From the NCBI GenBank assembly GCA_035604615.1, contig DATNID010000035.1, positions 26,274 to 90,273 on the forward strand: a stretch of 64,000 nucleotides of DNA, in the 5' to 3' direction. Origin of the DNA: DATJLY01 sp035604615 (GTDB taxonomy: Bacteria; Pseudomonadota; Alphaproteobacteria; ATCC43930; CGMCC-115725). The notes beneath the pieces were generated by a model that made no database searches, had not been told where the DNA came from, and worked only from the letters and a program-made list of their open reading frames with translations. This document shows positions 17,201 through 24,909 of this stretch, piece after piece (within the stretch, counting starts at the first letter, position 1; each line of letters begins with the position of its first letter). The translations under genes were made by a program, and so were the position numbers.

Positions 17201-17229
17201 TCCCTCTCCGCGCAGAGCGGGGAGAGGGA
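17201..17229. repeat. REP-like palindrome A
   Basis: A perfect 9-bp inverted repeat, TCCCTCTCC at 17201-17209 and GGAGAGGGA at 17221-17229, with an 11-base spacer. It lies in the 189-base gap between the MFS gene and the convergent CaiB gene and could end transcription from either side. Its arm is shared with palindrome C of the same gap and partly with the one at 44691. Confidence 0.7.
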
Positions 17230-17234
17230 AGGGG

Positions 17235-17254
17235 CCCGTCGCGACAGCGACGGG
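17235..17254. repeat. REP-like palindrome B
   Basis: CCCGTCG at 17235-17241 pairs with CGACGGG at 17248-17254 around a 6-base loop. It sits immediately after palindrome A, giving a compound palindromic unit like bacterial interspersed mosaic elements. Confidence 0.6.
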
Positions 17255-17309
17255 GAGGGTGTCTTTCAACCGCACGATTGCGTACGCCGTTGCCTCCCAC
17301 CTCTCCCAA

Positions 17310-17338
17310 CCCTCTCCCTCGCAAGCGGGCGGAGAGGG
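17310..17338. repeat. REP-like palindrome C
   Basis: CCCTCTCC at 17310-17317 pairs with GGAGAGGG at 17331-17338. The loop holds CTCGCAAGCGGGC, whose GCAAGCGGG core recurs in the palindrome at 44691-44714. With palindromes A and B it fills most of this intergenic region. Confidence 0.65.
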
Positions 17339-17371
17339 CTTTCAGCGGCGATTCCGGCGAAGCGATCTGTT

Positions 17372-18583
17372 CTAATCCGCCGGTGCGGCGCGCATTTCGT
17401 CGAACACGATGCCGGATTTTACCAGCGCGTCGATCTCGGCGCGGCTGTAGCCGGCTTCCTCCAGCACCTCGCGGTTGGCGGCGCCGAAACGAGGCGGCTT
17501 GCGGCGCAAGGCGGCGGGGCTGCGCGACATGCGGATCGCGTTGGCGACACCCTTGTATTCCTCCATCTCGACGATGTCGCCGCGTGCCTTGGTGTGCGGA
17601 TGCGACAAGACGTCGGGGATCGATTCGACGACGCCGCAGGGCACGCCGCGCTCCAACAGCCGCGCGCACACCGCGTCGCCGTCCTGCGAGGCGAGGATGC
17701 CTTCGAGCTCCGCCCGCAGCGCCGCGCGGTTGGTGACGCGATCGGCGTTGTCGGTGAAGCGAGCGTCGCTCGCGAGATCGGGCCGGCCGATCTCGGCGCA
17801 CAGGCGCTGGAACTGCCGGTTATTGCCGCAGCCCAGATAGATCGGCTTGGTCATGGTCGGGAACTGATCGTAGGGATAGAGGTTGGGGTGCCCGTTGCCG
17901 AGCCGCGTCGGCGCCTTGCCGGTGAGGAAAAAGTTGGTGGCGTAGGGGTGGCTCAGCATCAGCCCGCTCTCGTAGAGCGTGGTCTCGATGAACTGGCCGC
18001 GCCCCGAGCGCTGGCGCTCGTTCAAGGCCATGAGGATGCCGATGGCGGCGTTGAAGCCGGTGGCGAGGTCGACGACGGGCAAGCCCACGCGCAGCGCCTC
18101 GCCGCCCTTCTCGCCGTTGAGGCTCATCAGCCCTGACTGCGCCTGAACGCAGGCGTCATACCCGGCGAAACCGCCCAACGGCCCGTCCGCGCCGAAGCCG
18201 GAAATGCGCGAATGGATAAGGCGGGGGAAGCGCTCCTTCAGCACCTCGTCATAGCCCATGCCCCAGCGCTCGAGCGTGCCGGTCTTGAAATTCTCGATCA
18301 TCACGTCGGCCTGCGCGAGCAGGCGGAACAGCACCTCGCGGCCCTGGGGCTTCGCCAGGTCGAGCGCGATGCCGCGCTTGTTGCGGTTGATGCCGAGGAA
18401 ATAGGAGGCCGTGCCGTCCTGGAACGGCGGACCCCAGCCGCGCGTCTCGTCGCCTTGCGGCGGCTCGACCTTGACCACGTCGGCGCCGTGATCGGCCAGG
18501 ATTTGCGTACAGAAGGGGCCGCCCAGCACGCGCGAGAGATCGATCACCCGGATCCCGGTCAATGCGCCCATCGTCTCGCTCAT
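17372..18583 (-). CDS. CaiB/BaiF-type (family III) CoA-transferase
   Basis: A 403-aa family III CoA-transferase. It shows the opening GIRVIDLSRVLGGPFCTQILADHGADVVKVEPP, and the catalytic aspartate is expected in GGFAGYDACVQAQ. A C-terminal domain contains GIPC-like GVPCGVVESIPDV. The family moves CoA between carboxylic acids. The start at 18583 overlaps the stop of the preceding beta-subunit gene (ATGA), so it belongs to the thiolase/CoA-transferase operon; the frame continues upstream but only inside that gene. Substrate unknown. Confidence 0.92.
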   Translation of the reverse strand: MSETMGALTGIRVIDLSRVLGGPFCTQILADHGADVVKVEPPQGDETRGWGPPFQDGTASYFLGINRNKRGIALDLAKPQGREVLFRLLAQADVMIENFKTGTLERWGMGYDEVLKERFPRLIHSRISGFGADGPLGGFAGYDACVQAQSGLMSLNGEKGGEALRVGLPVVDLATGFNAAIGILMALNERQRSGRGQFIETTLYESGLMLSHPYATNFFLTGKAPTRLGNGHPNLYPYDQFPTMTKPIYLGCGNNRQFQRLCAEIGRPDLASDARFTDNADRVTNRAALRAELEGILASQDGDAVCARLLERGVPCGVVESIPDVLSHPHTKARGDIVEMEEYKGVANAIRMSRSPAALRRKPPRFGAANREVLEEAGYSRAEIDALVKSGIVFDEMRAAPAD

Positions 18584-19338
18584 GCTCGAACCTTTTCCGT
18601 GACGCCGAAAATCTCGGCCGCGAATTTGGGATAGATCGACGCCAGCTCGCGCGCCACCGGACCGCGCAACTGGGCGAAGAGATCGGCATCGGGCAGTGGC
18701 GTCGCGCCGACGCGCTCGGGACAATCGAACGCGAAGCCGGTGTTGTCGCGCACCTCGTCGAGCGTGTGGCCGGGATGGATGGTCTCGAGCCGGAAGCGGC
18801 CGCGCATGGCGTCGAACGCGAAATGACAAAGCGGCGTCACCAGCGCGACGGGGCCGCCGCGCCTCCATACGTTGGGCGGGCTGGTCCCCGGCGCGCTGAC
18901 GAACCCGACCTTCTCGACCAGAGTGCGACGCGAATGCTCGGTGCGGAAGAGGATGATGCGCGGCACCGCGAAATAAAGGAAGGCCGAGCCGTAGGACCCG
19001 GCGAAGCGGACCTTGGGCCGGGCATAGTCGCCGATCGCGACCAGATTGATGCTGCCGTCGCCGCCGATCTCGGCGCCGGAAAAGAAGAACACGTCGATGC
19101 GGCCCTGCGCCGCGGCGTCGAACAATTCGCGCCCCCCGTCGGTGAAGAGATTGTGCTCCGGGCTTTGCTGCAGGGACACAAGCGGCGTGCCGCCGGTACG
19201 GCGCCGCTCGAGGAAGGCGGCGGCGGCGGGAATGGGCGAGTTGGCGCCGACCGCGACATGGCGCGCGCCGGCGAGGAGGCGGCGCACCGTCTCGATCAAC
19301 ACCTCCTCGGGCGCGATTTCAAGCCGCGCGGCGGGCAT
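18580..19338 (-). CDS. Glutaconate-type CoA-transferase homologue, beta subunit
   Basis: A 252-aa protein of the beta-subunit family that includes GctB, CatJ and IpdB. It has FFFSGAEIGGDGSINLVAIGDY, the RFAGSYGSAF loop and LETIHPGHTLDEVRDNTGF. In GctB and CatJ a catalytic glutamate sits in V/Y-E-S-G; the corresponding place here reads TPLVSLQQSPEHN, with no obvious equivalent, although EH lies a few residues on. The start at 19338 overlaps the alpha gene by 20 bases. It may therefore be a hydrolase-like member (as IpdAB) instead of a transferase; this is inference from eye alignment. Confidence 0.8.
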   Translation of the reverse strand: MPAARLEIAPEEVLIETVRRLLAGARHVAVGANSPIPAAAAFLERRRTGGTPLVSLQQSPEHNLFTDGGRELFDAAAQGRIDVFFFSGAEIGGDGSINLVAIGDYARPKVRFAGSYGSAFLYFAVPRIILFRTEHSRRTLVEKVGFVSAPGTSPPNVWRRGGPVALVTPLCHFAFDAMRGRFRLETIHPGHTLDEVRDNTGFAFDCPERVGATPLPDADLFAQLRGPVARELASIYPKFAAEIFGVTEKVRA

Positions 19339-20137
19339 GGACAAAGCGGTCGAGATAGCGGCGGAACCCGTCCTCGGTCGCGGCCAGCGCCAGGTACTCG
19401 CGCAGGTGCGCGGTGTCCTCGGGCTGGTCGAGCCGCATCGGCCAGGCACCGCGCTCGGCCACCGCGACCGCACCGAAATAGAAGGCAGGAATGGTTGCCG
19501 GCGCAAGCGTCTCGTCGAGCAGCAGATCGTCCGCGACGATGCGCTCGACCGTGGCGACGCTGGTCTTCGCGGCATGCGCCATCGTGAAGAGGTCGCGCCG
19601 CCGCCCGACCCAGACATTGCCGCGCCGGTCCGCCATCGGCGCATGGAAGAGCGCGACGTCGGGCTTGAGCGCCGGCAGCGCCACGATCGGATCGCCCGGC
19701 TGGAACGGGTTGTCGATCACTTTCCAGTCCGGCCGCTGCGCCAGGATGTCCGAGCCGATGATGCCCCGGAGCGTCGCGAAGGGCGTGCCCATCTCACTGG
19801 CCCGCAGGGCCGCATGGATCGCCGGGCAGGTCGCGTCCTTGACCCTGACGCGTCCCTCGCGCACCGCCGCCGAGAAACGCGGCGCCGGCCCCAGCTCGCC
19901 GAACCCGATGGCCGAAGTCTCGACCGTCGCGACCGCGCCCGCGCCGATCAGCAGGTCCGCCGCCAGGCTCGAAGCGGGAACGGTCAAAAGGTGCAAATTG
20001 CGTACCCCGCGCCGAATGATCGCGCGCACCGCCTCCATCGGAACGCCGGAATAATCCGCCGGGATCGCCAGCATCGCGCCGTCGGCGACGAGCGCAAGCG
20101 CTGCGTCGAGCTCGTCGCCGGCGCGCGCGCTGCTCAC
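19319..20137 (-). CDS. Glutaconate-type CoA-transferase homologue, alpha subunit
   Basis: A 272-aa alpha subunit (GctA/CatI/IpdA-like). Visible segments are GAMLAIPADYSGVPMEAVRAIIRRG, given here as family-typical N-terminal order; then LHLLTVPASSLAADLLIGAG, and PDVALFHAPMADRRGNVWVGR, the conserved subunit-interface block. The GTG at 20137 overlaps the thiolase stop (GTGA), which decides the start. It heads the pair of subunits between thiolase and CaiB genes. Known relatives act on glutaconate, 3-oxoadipate or steroid-ring intermediates; which applies is unresolved. Confidence 0.82.
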   Translation of the reverse strand: MSSARAGDELDAALALVADGAMLAIPADYSGVPMEAVRAIIRRGVRNLHLLTVPASSLAADLLIGAGAVATVETSAIGFGELGPAPRFSAAVREGRVRVKDATCPAIHAALRASEMGTPFATLRGIIGSDILAQRPDWKVIDNPFQPGDPIVALPALKPDVALFHAPMADRRGNVWVGRRRDLFTMAHAAKTSVATVERIVADDLLLDETLAPATIPAFYFGAVAVAERGAWPMRLDQPEDTAHLREYLALAATEDGFRRYLDRFVHARRAA

Positions 20138-21339
20138 TGCATGCGCTCGATCACGCAGGCGATGCCCTGGCCGACGCCGATGCACATCGTGACGAGCGCA
20201 TAACGCCCGCCGGTGCGGTGGAGCTGGCGGATCGCGGTCAGAGCGAGCCGCGCGCCCGACGCGCCCAGCGGGTGGCCAATGGCAATGGCGCCACCGTTGG
20301 GATTGACGCGCGGGTCGGCGAAATCGATCTCGAGCAGCTTGAGGCAGCCCAGCACCTGGCTTGCGAACGCCTCGTTCAACTCGATCACGTCCATGTCCTT
20401 GAGCCTGAGCCCGGCGCGCTCCAGCGCCTTCTTCGTCGCCGGCACCGGCCCCAGCCCCATGACCCGCGGCGGCACGCCGGCGATGGCGCCGGAAAGGATG
20501 CGCGCCAGCGGCTTGGCACCGGTCTTTTCGCCGGCCGCGCGCGTGCCGACGATGAGGGCCGCGGCGCCGTCATTGATGCCCGAGGCATTGCCCGCCGTGA
20601 CCACGCCGCCATCGTTGAGCGCCTTCAATTCCATGAGCCGCTCGAGCGTGGTGTTGGGACGCGGATGCTCGTCCTGGTCGACGAGCGTACCGGCGCCCTT
20701 GCGCGCGCCCGGCACCGTCACCGGCAGCAGCTCCTCGTCGTAGAAGCCCGCCGCTTTGGCGCGCGCGTATTTCTCTTGCGAGGCGAGCGCGAATTGGTCG
20801 CTCTCGACGCGGGTAATGGCGTTCTCGCGGGCGACGTTATCGGCGGTCTCGGCCATCGAATCCATGCCGAAGCCCTTGGCGATCTTCGGATTGGGAAAGC
20901 GCGGGCCGATCGTGCTGTCGAAGATCTTGGCGTCGCGGCTATAGGCGCTCTCGGCCTTGGCCATGACGAAGGGCGCGCGGCTCATGCTCTCGACGCCGCC
21001 GGCGATGAAAAGGCTTCCCTGGCCGCAGCTCGCCGCCCGCGCGGTGTCGAGCATCGCCGCGAGGCCGCTGCCGCACAGGCGGTTGACGGTCTGCCCGCCG
21101 GTCTCGATCGCGAGCCCCGCCAGGAGCGAGGCGTGGCGCGCGACGTTGCGCGAGTCCTCGCCCGCCTGGTTGGTGCAGCCCACCACCGCGTCCTCGTAAT
21201 CGCCGGGCTTGAAAGGATTGCGCGCCACCACCGCCGCGATCACGCCGGCGAGGAGATCGTCCGGCCGGACCGGCGCCAGAGCGCCCGCGTGGCGGCCGAT
21301 AGGCGTGCGCAATCCGTCATAGACATAAGCGTCGAGCAT
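20134..21339 (-). CDS. Acetyl-CoA acyltransferase (thiolase, PcaF-like)
   Basis: A 401-aa degradative thiolase. Active-site blocks are NRLCGSGLAAM (nucleophilic Cys), VIELNEAFA, GGAIAIGHPLGASGAR (His) and the C-terminal TMCIGVGQG (second Cys). Length and the 401-residue ending resemble beta-ketoadipyl-CoA thiolase PcaF, as does the coupling to a two-subunit CoA-transferase. It is the first gene of a four-gene minus-strand operon and diverges from the gamma-glutamyltransferase gene 92 bases away. Confidence 0.93.
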   Translation of the reverse strand: MLDAYVYDGLRTPIGRHAGALAPVRPDDLLAGVIAAVVARNPFKPGDYEDAVVGCTNQAGEDSRNVARHASLLAGLAIETGGQTVNRLCGSGLAAMLDTARAASCGQGSLFIAGGVESMSRAPFVMAKAESAYSRDAKIFDSTIGPRFPNPKIAKGFGMDSMAETADNVARENAITRVESDQFALASQEKYARAKAAGFYDEELLPVTVPGARKGAGTLVDQDEHPRPNTTLERLMELKALNDGGVVTAGNASGINDGAAALIVGTRAAGEKTGAKPLARILSGAIAGVPPRVMGLGPVPATKKALERAGLRLKDMDVIELNEAFASQVLGCLKLLEIDFADPRVNPNGGAIAIGHPLGASGARLALTAIRQLHRTGGRYALVTMCIGVGQGIACVIERMQ

Positions 21340-21431
21340 GGAAGGCGGCCTTGTATTTCATGGGCGCTCGGGCAAATTAGGCAATGGCCGGGCGCGCGAC
21401 AAGCGGTTTGCCGGGTACGCAAAGGACTCAC

Positions 21432-23015
21432 ATGCGCGATTTCCAATTGCCCCGCCGCTCCGCCGCGATCGCCGCCAACGCCATGGCCGCGACCTCGCAC
21501 CCGCTGGCGACGCTCGCCGCGCTGGATCAGCTTCGCGCCGGCGGCAACGCGGTCGATGCGGCGGTCGCGGCGGCGGCGGTGCTGGCCCTGGCCGAGCCGC
21601 ACATGACCGGGCTCGGCGGCGACTGCTTCGCGATCTATGCCAAGCAGGGCGCCGCGCCCATCGCGCTCAACGGCTCGGGCCGCGCGCCGATGAAGGCGAC
21701 GGTCGCGTGGTATCAGGCCAAGCGCATGGGTGCGATCGCTCCGGAATCGCCGCACGCCGTGACCGTGCCGGGCGCGGTCGATGCGTGGTGCAGGCTCGCC
21801 GCCGATCACGGCACCAGGGACATGGCGGCGCTGCTTGCGCCCGCGATCGCGCTGGCCGAGGAAGGCTGTGCGCTGACGCCGCGCGTCGCGTCCGATTTCG
21901 CCGATAGCAGCATGAAGCCGATGCTCGACCCCGCCGCCGCCAAGGTGTTTGCGCCCCAGGGCCGCGTGCTGGCGCTGGGCGAGCGGCTCAAGAACCCGGC
22001 GCTCGCCGCCACCATGCGGCGCATCGCTCGCGAGGGGCGCGAGGGGTTCTATGACGGCGCGGTCGCGACCGACATCGTCGCCAAGCTCAACGCGCTGGGC
22101 GGCCTGCACACGCTCGACGATTTCGCGCTGCAGCGCTGCGAGTACGTGACGCCGATCGCCGCGCCCTATCGCGGCTTCGACGTCCACGAATGCCCGCCCA
22201 ACGGCCAGGGCGTCGCCGCGCTGATGATCCTGCGCGTCCTCGCCGGCTACGATCTTGCCGGAGAAAAATTTTCCGACGCCGACCGCATCCATCTCCTCGC
22301 CGAGGCGACCAAGGCGGCCTATTCGGCGCGCGACGCGCTGGTGGGCGATCCGAAATTCGCGCCCGTGCCGGTCGCGCGTCTCCTCTCCGACGAGCGCGCG
22401 GCGTCGGTTCGCGCCGCAATCCGGATGGACCGCGCGGGACCCACGCCCAGCTACGACGAGGCCGAGCACAGGGACACGATCTATCTCTGCGTCGTCGACC
22501 GCGACGGCAACGCGATCTCGTTCATCAACTCGATCTTCCACGAGTTCGGCAGCGGCATCATGGCGCCGGAGAGCGGCGTCTTGCTGCACAGCCGCGGCTC
22601 GATGTTCCGCACCACGCCGGGCCACCCCAATTCGATCGCGCCGGGCAAGCGGCCGCTGCACACCATCATCCCGGCGATGCTGACCAAGGACGGGCAGGCG
22701 CAGATGCCGTTCGGCGTGATGGGCGGCAACTACCAGGCGACCGGCCACGCCCATCTTCTGACGCACATGCTCGACCGCGGCCTCGATGCGCAGGCGGCGC
22801 TGGAGACGCCGCGCAGCTTCGCCTTCGACGGCGTGCTGGGCCTCGAGCGCACCATGCCGCGCGCCGTCGCCGAAGACCTCGGCCGCCGCGGCCACCGCGT
22901 GGGCTTCGCCGAGCGCCCGTTCGGCGGCGGCCAGGCGATCTGGATCGATCGCGCCAAGGGCGTGCTGATCGGCGGCTCCGACCCGCGCAAGGATGGGTGC
23001 GCGCTGGGGTATTGA
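21432..23015 (+). CDS. Gamma-glutamyltransferase family protein
   Basis: A 527-aa Ntn-hydrolase of the gamma-glutamyltranspeptidase family. The self-cleavage/catalytic threonine is in HRDTIYLCVVD (Thr349), splitting the chain into a large N-terminal and small C-terminal subunit. Family blocks GGNAVDAAVAAAAVLALAEP, GLGGDCFAIY, PNGQG, NSIFHEFGSG and a final FGGGQAIWID are present. There is no signal peptide, so it is likely cytoplasmic and closer to the YwrD-like branch than to secreted Ggt. The ATG at 21432 was chosen over an upstream in-frame start at 21384, whose extra 16 residues look unlike the family. Confidence 0.93.
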   Translation: MRDFQLPRRSAAIAANAMAATSHPLATLAALDQLRAGGNAVDAAVAAAAVLALAEPHMTGLGGDCFAIYAKQGAAPIALNGSGRAPMKATVAWYQAKRMGAIAPESPHAVTVPGAVDAWCRLAADHGTRDMAALLAPAIALAEEGCALTPRVASDFADSSMKPMLDPAAAKVFAPQGRVLALGERLKNPALAATMRRIAREGREGFYDGAVATDIVAKLNALGGLHTLDDFALQRCEYVTPIAAPYRGFDVHECPPNGQGVAALMILRVLAGYDLAGEKFSDADRIHLLAEATKAAYSARDALVGDPKFAPVPVARLLSDERAASVRAAIRMDRAGPTPSYDEAEHRDTIYLCVVDRDGNAISFINSIFHEFGSGIMAPESGVLLHSRGSMFRTTPGHPNSIAPGKRPLHTIIPAMLTKDGQAQMPFGVMGGNYQATGHAHLLTHMLDRGLDAQAALETPRSFAFDGVLGLERTMPRAVAEDLGRRGHRVGFAERPFGGGQAIWIDRAKGVLIGGSDPRKDGCALGY

Positions 23016-23201
23016 CCACGGCCGCGGCCGGCCGGTTGCGCGATGATGCCACAGTTTTCAGCGGCCAGGTGGTTGAAGGTCGGGGGCAGGCTCAACTCCC
23101 CCGACGGACTCTACCCAAATCCGGAGGAGTTTCAGCGGATCAGATCAGTGGATAGCCCCTTCATTTCGTGTCATTTTTCGTCTCAAACAGAGGATAGTGA
23201 A

Positions 23202-23555
23202 ATGAAATTTTCGAGGACAGCTGCGCTTTGTGCCACCCTGTTGCTTTTGGGCTGTACCATCACTGAGCCGGTCGTTGTGATCGGGCAAAACGGACAAATA
23301 CTGCGTGGTACCACGACTGCAACCCTTACCAGCGGATCTTTTACCGCAACAGATGGCAAGCTGACGTGCGCTGGCACCTATAACAGTCTCGACATGTCGC
23401 CCACGATCTCTATGGCGGTGACTTGTTCGGACGGACGGCGTGGCATCGTAATCGCGACACGAGACAACAGCGGCACATCCGGGTCGGGAACGGTGCGCCT
23501 TACCGACGGATCAACGGCAACATTCCTTTTTGGGGCTGCGGCAGCGAGCTTCTAA
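23202..23555 (+). CDS. Small outer-membrane-type lipoprotein, unknown
   Basis: A 117-aa predicted lipoprotein. The signal peptide ends in the lipobox LLLGC (Cys20), after which the sequence is rich in Thr, Ser and Gly with alternating beta-strand-like pieces (TATLTSGSFTATDGK, GSGTVRLTDGSTATF). Two further cysteines (LTCAG, VTCSDG) could form a disulfide. A GAGGATAGTGA stretch precedes the ATG. The gene is noticeably less GC-rich than the upstream enzymes and marks the start of the accessory pocket. I do not recognise a named family. Confidence 0.75.
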   Translation: MKFSRTAALCATLLLLGCTITEPVVVIGQNGQILRGTTTATLTSGSFTATDGKLTCAGTYNSLDMSPTISMAVTCSDGRRGIVIATRDNSGTSGSGTVRLTDGSTATFLFGAAAASF

Positions 23556-23735
23556 ACTACACGCCGCCAAGGCCAGTTGTTGATTCATGGCTCTCGCGCT
23601 TTCCGCACGTCGACTTTCCCACGCTGCGATCTCGCTTGGAGCGGCGCTGGGACAACGTTTTCAGTTACCGCAGTAACGCGGCGTCCGACCGTCTCTGTTC
23701 GGGGTCTGCGCGGTCGCTCACAGAGGGAGAATGAC

Positions 23736-23990
23736 ATGGCACGGGCGCCTATACCGCCGGGCCGCGCCGCCAATCCACGTCACCGTAACCGCAAGGAAAA
23801 AGCGATGGTCGACAAGAAAGGTGTCCTAGACAGGCTGTCTCACATCTCAACCGTCGAGCTGTCAATAAAACAGATAGACGCGTACCAGAGGGAGATTATC
23901 GAAGTTGCCAACCCACGGGGCGCCGCGATCCTTCTAGCGGTGCACGTTGAGAATGCATTAGAAGTAACACTTGAGCGTCGCCTAAAAATT
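23736..23990 (+). pseudogene. HEPN/MltR-like protein, 5' half, interrupted by IS1595 element
   Basis: The first 85 codons of a gene cut by the insertion at 23991. It opens at ATG 23736 after AGGGAGA and has a basic start (ARAPIPPGRAANPRHRNRKEK), then helical IKQIDAYQREIIEVANPRGAAIL and HVENALEVTLERRLKI. The last residues are followed directly by the element. Translation would now run 31 codons into the element and stop at 24083, giving a chimeric 115-aa product. Joined to 26371-26751 it gives an intact 211-aa protein. Confidence 0.85.
23983..23990. repeat. Target-site duplication, left copy
   Basis: TAAAAATT directly before the left end of the element. The identical octamer follows the right end at 26363-26370. 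Eight bases is the duplication size known for the IS1595 family. Confidence 0.93.
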
Positions 23991-24014
23991 GGGAATTATC
24001 ACCTTAACTCAGCA
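23991..24014 (+). repeat. Left terminal inverted repeat of the IS1595 element
   Basis: It matches the reverse complement of 26339-26362 at 23 of 24 positions; the one difference is A versus G at the sixteenth base. The match stops sharply after AGCA. Confidence 0.93.
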
Positions 24015-24031
24015 CGAATCGGCGGTATGCC

Positions 24032-24211
24032 ATGCCCCGCGAACGTCGCGACCCTTCCATTGCCGAGGTTACGCCTAGGATGATCGAGGCCGGGCGCGAC
24101 GCGCTACGCGAGTTTTCGCTCGTTGATCTCGCCGAAGGATGGCAGCCGAGCGATGAGGTTGTGGGGGCGATTTTCCGCGCGATGCAGCGAGCGCAGCAGG
24201 AAGATCGTTGA
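24032..24211 (+). CDS. Small passenger protein, 59 aa
   Basis: A 59-residue reading frame just inside the left end of the element. The product begins MPRERRDPSIAEVTPRM and continues IEAGRDALREFS, with GAIFRAMQRAQQ near the end. The pattern I-x-x-x-TP-x-x-x-x-AG reappears in the small minus-strand gene at 26720-26929 (IEATPEVVAAGEAVY), and such short proteins are familiar as hypothetical genes in alphaproteobacteria. It lies antisense over the 3' end of the HEPN-like gene (137 bases shared). Function unknown; protein-like composition and the related copy are the reasons for calling it. Confidence 0.6.
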   Translation: MPRERRDPSIAEVTPRMIEAGRDALREFSLVDLAEGWQPSDEVVGAIFRAMQRAQQEDR

Positions 24212-24689
24212 GCGCCCTGGCGGCGGTCAGTATTTCGCGGATGGTCCACCTCATCCGCTCGTCGGTGAACGCCTCGGCTCTTGCCATCCAAGGGTCGGCC
24301 TTCGGCCGCAGCGATGATGCAATCGGCACGTTGTCCGGCGTCAGCGTCCCCCATATACCGTGCACGATGAAATTTCGGTCGGCCGCAAGGTCGCTGATGT
24401 GCGCGAGGAGTTTCTTGAATTTCTCCAGGATGTGCCCGGCCGGGATGTAACGCTTTCCCAGCGCGCCCAGTATTTCGACCTTCGGTCGCGCATCTAAGCG
24501 CGCCGTCACGAGCCGCCCATCTTCGCCGTCGAGCTTCAGGAAATGCCAGATCGTATCTTCGAGCGCCCCTTCTAGCCTCGCCCAGTGCGCCGTAACCGCC
24601 CCAATCATCTCTAGTTGAAAATCAGAGATTCTTGGCTCAACGTCCTCGCCGGGCTTGAGTTCGCGTTTGGGCGGAATTTTCAGCGGCAT
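24075..24689 (-). CDS. HEPN-like passenger protein
   Basis: A 204-aa, largely helical protein. Its central part contains AHWARLEGALEDTIWHFL, then ARLDARPKVEILGALG and SDLAADRNFIVHGIWG. The R-N-x3-H spacing in DRNFIVHG fits the R-x4-6-H signature of HEPN-fold proteins, many of which are ribonucleases in toxin-antitoxin and defence systems; catalytic function is not shown. ATG 24689 is chosen because AGGA lies 5 bases before it; ATG 24701 is an alternative. The last 45 residues are basic and overlap the 59-aa ORF on the other strand, so the true C terminus may be poorly conserved. Confidence 0.75.
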   Translation of the reverse strand: MPLKIPPKRELKPGEDVEPRISDFQLEMIGAVTAHWARLEGALEDTIWHFLKLDGEDGRLVTARLDARPKVEILGALGKRYIPAGHILEKFKKLLAHISDLAADRNFIVHGIWGTLTPDNVPIASSLRPKADPWMARAEAFTDERMRWTIREILTAARALNDLPAALAASRGKSPPQPHRSAAILRRDQRAKTRVARRARPRSS

Positions 24690-24699
24690 GGGGATCCTC

Positions 24700-24876
24700 A
24701 TGGTTGCGAAGGCAACGAAACCGAGCGAGGACATCGAACTTCACGAAGACGCGTGGCCGCGCTTCGAGCGGTTCATTACGCAAGTCGCGAAGGGGGGACC
24801 GCAGCATCGCACCGCGCCGAAGAAGGCGCGGCCCGCGAGCAAGGAGCGCGTCCGCAAAGGAAAGTCTCGCCCATGA
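24700..24876 (+). CDS. Small basic passenger protein, 58 aa
   Basis: A 58-residue product, beginning MVAKATKPSEDIELHEDAW, then RFERFITQVAKGGPQHR and a lysine/arginine-rich tail. It diverges from the HEPN-like gene with only ten bases between the two ATG codons. GGGGATCCTC between them provides a Shine-Dalgarno-like block on each strand (GGGGA for this gene, AGGA for the other). The size, basic tail and divergent pairing recall small antitoxin-like partners, but that is inference only. Confidence 0.65.
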   Translation: MVAKATKPSEDIELHEDAWPRFERFITQVAKGGPQHRTAPKKARPASKERVRKGKSRP

Positions 24877-24909
24877 TGGATGCGGATTGCCGAGATTGCG
24901 TCGCCCTGT

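Noticed and set aside
23016..23201. Attachment site or tRNA remnant at the left edge of the accessory pocket
   Set aside because: No matching direct repeat was seen at the right edge near 26930-27022 and no cloverleaf could be drawn, so no integrative element beyond the IS is supported.
24004..24354. Second minus-strand frame overlapping the HEPN-like passenger gene
   Set aside because: It starts inside that gene in another frame, is rich in Arg/Ser and has no ribosome site.
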